Positions 59,232-64,000 of a stretch of 64,000 nt of DNA are shown piece after piece. The stretch covers positions 1-64,000 of the forward strand of contig NZ_JAJHNP010000007.1 in NCBI RefSeq assembly GCF_020819595.1, in the 5' to 3' direction. This DNA is from Streptomyces barringtoniae. Its GTDB lineage: Bacteria > Actinomycetota > Actinomycetes > Streptomycetales > Streptomycetaceae. The stretch's first letter is position 1. Each line of letters starts with the position of its first letter. Below the pieces are notes generated by a model. It was not told the DNA's origin and made no database searches. It was given only the letters and a program-made list of their open reading frames with translations. A program made the position numbers and the translations under genes.

Positions 59232-60254
59232 ATGGACTTCGGACTCGTCCTGCAGACCGACCCGCCGGCCTCCCGCGTCGTCAGCCTGATGAAGCGGGCC
59301 GAGCGCAACGGATTCACGTACGGCTGGACGTTCGACTCCGCCGTGCTCTGGCAGGAGCCGTTCGTGATCTACAGCCAGATCCTGGCCAACACCTCGAAAC
59401 TGAAGGTCGGCCCGATGGTCACCAACCCGGGCACCCGCACCTGGGAGGTCACCGCCTCCACCTTCGCCACCCTCAACGACATGTTCGGCAACCGCACCGT
59501 CTGCGGCATCGGCCGCGGCGACTCCGCGATGCGGGTCGCGGGCCGCAAACCCAACACCCTCGCGCGTATCAGCGAGGCGATGAAGGTCATCCGGGCCCTC
59601 GGCAGGGGCGAGGCCGCCGACCTCGGCGGCGGCACGGTCGTGAAGTTCCCGTGGATCAAGCCGGGCGCCCAGCTCCCCGTCTGGATGGCCGCCTACGGCC
59701 CGAAGGCACTGAAGATGACCGGCGAGGAGGCCGACGGGTTCATCCTCCAGCTGTCCGACCTGTATCTGACCGAGTACATGGTGAAGGCCGTCAAGGACGC
59801 CGCCGCAGCCGCCGGACGCGACCCGTCGGAGGTCACCATCTGCGTGGCGGCCCCCGCGTACGTCACCGCCGACGACTCGCCCGAGGCCCTCGCCCACGCC
59901 CGTGAACAGTGCCGCTGGTTCGGCGGCATGGTCGGCAACCACGTCGCCGACCTGGTCGCCAAGTACGGCGAGCACTCCGCCCAGGTCCCCGACGCCCTCA
60001 CCGATTACATCAAGGCACGGCAGGGCTACGACTACGCCCACCACGGGCGCAGCGGCAACCCGGACACCCAGTTCGTGCCGGACGAGATCGTCGACCGGTT
60101 CTGCGTCATCGGGCCGGCCGAGAAGCACATCGAGAAGCTGACCGCGCTCCGCGCCCTGGGTGTCGACCAGTTCGCGGTGTACGACATGCACGACGCGCAG
60201 GAGGCCACCATCGACGCCTACGGCACGAAGGTGATCCCGGCCATCAATTCCTGA
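59232..60254 (+). CDS. TIGR03842-type F420-dependent LLM oxidoreductase
   Basis: A 340-residue luciferase-like monooxygenase-fold protein from ATG 59232 with AGGAG eight bases upstream, 12 bases after hydA. The barrel signals are MDFGLVLQTDPPASRVVSLMKRAE, FTYGWTFDSAVLWQEPFVIY, KLKVGPMVTNPGTRTWEVTASTFATLNDMFGNRTVCGIGRGDSAMRVAGRKP and ALGVDQFAVYDMHDAQ. This matches an F420-linked subfamily that travels with pyrimidine/hydantoin genes in actinomycetes. The reaction is not established; oxidoreduction of a pyrimidine-pathway intermediate is the natural guess. Confidence 0.85.
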   Translation: MDFGLVLQTDPPASRVVSLMKRAERNGFTYGWTFDSAVLWQEPFVIYSQILANTSKLKVGPMVTNPGTRTWEVTASTFATLNDMFGNRTVCGIGRGDSAMRVAGRKPNTLARISEAMKVIRALGRGEAADLGGGTVVKFPWIKPGAQLPVWMAAYGPKALKMTGEEADGFILQLSDLYLTEYMVKAVKDAAAAAGRDPSEVTICVAAPAYVTADDSPEALAHAREQCRWFGGMVGNHVADLVAKYGEHSAQVPDALTDYIKARQGYDYAHHGRSGNPDTQFVPDEIVDRFCVIGPAEKHIEKLTALRALGVDQFAVYDMHDAQEATIDAYGTKVIPAINS

Positions 60255-60370
60255 ACGGATCCTTCGAGTTCAACCCCCCACGCCCCACTTGGTCTCCCCT
60301 CCCCGCCCCGGGGAGGGGGCTGGTGCCCGCACGGCCACTCCCGACCCACCTCACCCCGATTGGCCAGCCC

Positions 60371-61897
<1,527 letters not shown>

Positions 61898-61913
61898 GGG
61901 AGTCCGGGGGCGG

Positions 61914-62606
61914 TCAGCCGGACTGCGACTGCCCGCCCCCGAGCGCGCCCACCGCGGCCCGTGCCGCCTGGATGGCGCCCTTGTTGATCTCGTCCGTGCC
62001 GGGCGCCTTCTTCGTGTCGAAGTCGCTGCCGTTGTAGGTGACGATCACCAGGGCGTTGGACACCCTGACCATCACCACGCCCTCGCGTGTCTGCTGCTTG
62101 TCCTCCGTGGTGAGGTTGACGACGGAGTACGCGCTGTTCCCGAGCCCCGGCACGGCCCCGCCGCCGCTCTTCTCCTTCACCCGCTGCTCGTACTCCTGCG
62201 TCGCCTCCTGGTCCGACCCGCTGATCTCGAACGAGACGTCGAGCCAGCGGTAGTCGTAGCCCTTCAGCGCGTTCCAGGAACAGGTGCGGCGCAGCTTGGT
62301 GTCCGTCGACGGGATCTCCTTGCCGCTCGTCTTCGCCCCCGGCACCAGGGACTTGACGGTGGCCGCGGACACACTGGTGCAGGGGGAGGGCGCACTGCTG
62401 TACGCCTTCGCCGCCACGGTGGACGACGGGCCGGCGGAGGAGGAAGAGGAAGAAGAGGACTGGCTGGACGCGCTCTGGGCCGTCGGGTGCCCGGCGGTCG
62501 CCGACGACGCCGCCGGCCCGGACGTCAGCGCCCAGCCGGCACAGGCGAGCACCGCGACCGGCGAGATCCGCGCGGTGAGGGCGAGCGGCAGAGGAAGAGA
62601 ACGCAC
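61914..62606 (-). CDS. Secreted DUF3558-like protein
   Basis: A 230-residue exported protein from GTG 62606 with GAGAAG upstream. The N-terminus is a signal peptide (LPLALTARISPVAVLACAGWAL, with a possible lipobox-like LACAG). A poly-Ser linker (SSQSSSSSSSSAGPSS) leads to a domain starting CTSVSAATVKSLVPGAKTSG with a second cysteine in RRTCSW, a pattern seen in DUF3558 lipoproteins. YDYRWLDVSFEISGSDQEATQEYEQRVKEK and GNSAYSVVNLTTEDKQQTREGVVMVRVSNALVIVTYNG follow. It converges on the NCS1 permease. Function unknown, probably extracellular. Confidence 0.75.
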   Translation of the reverse strand: MRSLPLPLALTARISPVAVLACAGWALTSGPAASSATAGHPTAQSASSQSSSSSSSSAGPSSTVAAKAYSSAPSPCTSVSAATVKSLVPGAKTSGKEIPSTDTKLRRTCSWNALKGYDYRWLDVSFEISGSDQEATQEYEQRVKEKSGGGAVPGLGNSAYSVVNLTTEDKQQTREGVVMVRVSNALVIVTYNGSDFDTKKAPGTDEINKGAIQAARAAVGALGGGQSQSG

Positions 62607-62738
62607 GGCGCACTTCTCGGGTGGGGGAGGGGGTACGGAAGGGGTCCGCAGGGTGGGCGTGGGACGCCAGTGTCACACGAGTCCCTGTGGGGCGGAAGCG
62701 GAAACTCGCAGCGTGCCCGGCCGATCACGGCACCGCGT

Positions 62739-63284
62739 TCACGACGTACCGCTCTGCCCGTTTTGCGCCTCCAGCCAGCGGCGGGCGCCGACCTCGCTGG
62801 GGTACTCGCGGACGGTGACCATGCCGGCGCTCCAGCCGACGGCGAACCCGGCCAGCGCCGGCAGGACGGGCGCCGCGAGCACCAGCAGACCGCGGCCGAC
62901 GTAGGCCAGCCCCGCGGTGCGGCGGACCTCCCCGCCCTTGCGGCTGCGGAACTCGTCCGGCTCGGGCGGATCGAGGAGCTGCCCGCGATGCTGACGCCGC
63001 TGCACCACCCATCCCCAGGGCAGGGCCGCGCACGCCCCGGCAACCTGCGCCCAGTCCCATACCGGGCGCACGCCCGACGGCAGCACCGTGCGGAACCCCG
63101 CGTAGAGCTCGACGGCGGCGAAGCACAGAAGGGCCAGGACGGCCAGCATCAGGACGGCCAGACGCACCCGCCGCAGCCAGTAGCCCGTGCCGCGCTCGTA
63201 CCAGCTGGTGCCCAGCCCGTTGAGGGACGGGATCCGGGCGGGCACACGGGCGTCGGGGGCCTCAGAAGATGCTCGTGATGCCAT
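62739..63284 (-). CDS. Membrane protein of unknown function, coupled to the upstream coiled-coil gene
   Basis: A 181-residue protein from ATG 63284, inside the 3' end of the preceding leftward gene (23-base overlap). It has a cytosolic head, two hydrophobic helices (LAVLMLAVLALLCFAAVELYAGF and VWDWAQVAGACAALPWGW), a charged loop (QRRQHRGQLLDPPEPDEFRSRKGG), then a further pair (LAYVGRGLLVLAAPVLPALAGFAVGWSAGMVTV). The overlap shows translational coupling. As the partner of a probable secreted glycine-rich protein it could be an immunity or export factor, but there is no direct sign. Confidence 0.65.
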   Translation of the reverse strand: MASRASSEAPDARVPARIPSLNGLGTSWYERGTGYWLRRVRLAVLMLAVLALLCFAAVELYAGFRTVLPSGVRPVWDWAQVAGACAALPWGWVVQRRQHRGQLLDPPEPDEFRSRKGGEVRRTAGLAYVGRGLLVLAAPVLPALAGFAVGWSAGMVTVREYPSEVGARRWLEAQNGQSGTS

Positions 63285-64000
63285 GCCACACGTCCTCTCC
63301 GAGTCGTTTGAAGTCGCCCCCGGTCTTGGACAGTACGTGCCCCGTGCCGGTCAGCACGCCGCCGACCACCCCGTGATCGTGGATGTCCTCGCTCCAGTGC
63401 TCGTGGAGGGAGTGGTCGATGATGCCGGTCGCGCCGATCACGACGGCCCCGCCGACCCCCGCCGCCACGGCGACCGGCACATCGAACGGTGCGGCGGCCA
63501 CGAGGCCCGCCGTGATGGCCGTGCCGGCCACCAGACCGCCGATGTTGGCGCCGCCGTCGGTGGCGATCGAACGCTGCCACGACCAGCCCGCGTCATGGTC
63601 ACTGGACGCCTCCAGCAGCCCGCAGGCGCCGGCCGCGGCGACGTCGAGGACCGGGATCTCCTTCAGGAAGTCCGGCACCTTCTCCAGGCCCTCGCCTGCG
63701 CGCAGCAGGTCGGCGGCGTCGGCCAGCTTCACGTTCAGCGCACGGTCGTAGGGGAGTGCGGTACTGCCGTTCTCGGCGCGGGCGATCGCGTTCTCCAGGT
63801 CGTCGACCTTGGTGAGCGCGTCGCGGTAGGCGCTCTTGGCGGGCAGGTCCTTGGGCAGTGCCTCGCCCGCCTTCTGGTAGGCCTTGCGCTCCGCCCGGAG
63901 TTCCTTCTTGGCGGCCTGTGCCGCGTTCTTGGCGTCGTCGAGCTTCGCGCGGGCCTTCGCGCCGCCGGCGCGGGCGTCCTCGGCGTCGTACGCGTACAGG
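63262..64000 (-). CDS. Coiled-coil/glycine-rich protein, possible type VII-secreted effector (5' end beyond window)
   Basis: The frame is open to the right edge; about 245 C-terminal residues are visible. The first part is a charged coiled coil (AKLDDAKNAAQAAKKELRAERKAYQKAGEAL, later LTKVDDLENAIARAENG). A hydrophobic, glycine-rich block follows (GGANIGGLVAGTAITAGLVAAAPFDVPVAVAAGVGGAVVIGATGIIDHSL) with a His-rich EHWSEDIHDHG and a tail HVLSKTGGDFKRLGEDVWHGITSIF. Long alpha-helical heads plus a glycine-zipper tail are common in putative T7SS-secreted Streptomyces proteins. That reading needs the missing N-terminus. Confidence 0.6.
   Translation of the reverse strand, partial: LYAYDAEDARAGGAKARAKLDDAKNAAQAAKKELRAERKAYQKAGEALPKDLPAKSAYRDALTKVDDLENAIARAENGSTALPYDRALNVKLADAADLLRAGEGLEKVPDFLKEIPVLDVAAAGACGLLEASSDHDAGWSWQRSIATDGGANIGGLVAGTAITAGLVAAAPFDVPVAVAAGVGGAVVIGATGIIDHSLHEHWSEDIHDHGVVGGVLTGTGHVLSKTGGDFKRLGEDVWHGITSIF

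Overview
The window is high-GC actinobacterial chromosome and most probably comes from a Streptomyces. The signs are strong G/C preference at third codon positions, many GTG starts, GTGA/ATGA-coupled operons, scarce TTA codons, F420-dependent and actinobacterial-type families, an RNase Sa homologue and a typical Streptomyces gene order. I read 53 protein genes; two are cut by the window ends (a carboxyltransferase at the left, a coiled-coil/glycine-rich protein at the right). I saw no rRNA, tRNA, insertion sequence, integrase or CRISPR array.

Region by region. 1-3.3 kb: acyl-CoA carboxylase beta chain, a ureohydrolase (agmatinase type), a HipA-like kinase-fold protein and a SelT/SelW-like CxxC protein. 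3.3-9.9 kb: purine-ureide catabolism, with malate synthase, a MobA-like nucleotidyltransferase, an IclR-type regulator (AllR), allantoinase and allantoicase; allantoin is opened to allantoate and ureidoglycolate, and the resulting glyoxylate is taken up by malate synthase. 10-16.6 kb: AIM24 protein, RibD-like reductase, DMT exporter, secreted RNase Sa homologue, a NarL-type two-component system and a P450. 16.7-17.26 kb: an unusual non-coding nested tandem repeat (about 25 nt inside about 125 nt). 17.3-24 kb: a sugar/polyol module (Gfo/Idh/MocA dehydrogenase, GntR regulator, RbsBCA-like ABC importer, ROK kinase), in which a shared palindrome suggests one regulon. 24-29.1 kb: coupled SNF2 helicase and SWIM zinc-finger protein. 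29.1-38.6 kb: a secreted lytic transglycosylase with a structured leader, membrane proteins, a DHA2 transporter fused to three carboxypeptidase-regulatory-like domains, a surface-polysaccharide pair (glycosyltransferase, deacetylase), an MFS protein and DedA. 38.9-46.7 kb: PcaD-PcaC fusion, MBL-fold hydrolase, exonuclease III, DUF6278, secreted S15-type hydrolase, a membrane-anchored unknown and gamma-glutamyltransferase. 46.8-52.9 kb: a Clp ATPase, a methionine aminopeptidase and a divergent HTH regulator sharing a symmetrical promoter, and a 743-residue repeat-rich protein. 53-61.9 kb: a complete-looking reductive pyrimidine (beta-ureide) degradation block: two paralogous beta-ureidopropionase-like amidohydrolases, omega-aminotransferase, PucR regulator, dihydropyrimidinase, a TIGR03842-type LLM oxidoreductase and an NCS1 permease. 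61.9-64 kb: a secreted DUF3558-like protein, a membrane protein and a truncated coiled-coil/glycine-rich protein that may be a secreted effector with its partner.

The theme is nitrogen scavenging (arginine/agmatine, purine ureides, pyrimidines, gamma-glutamyl compounds) together with sugar uptake and envelope functions. The most unusual signals are the nested repeat at 16.7 kb, the mirror-image leaderless promoter pair at 50.2 kb, the operator pairs that tie neighbouring transcription units together, and several proteins with expanded repeats or domain fusions.
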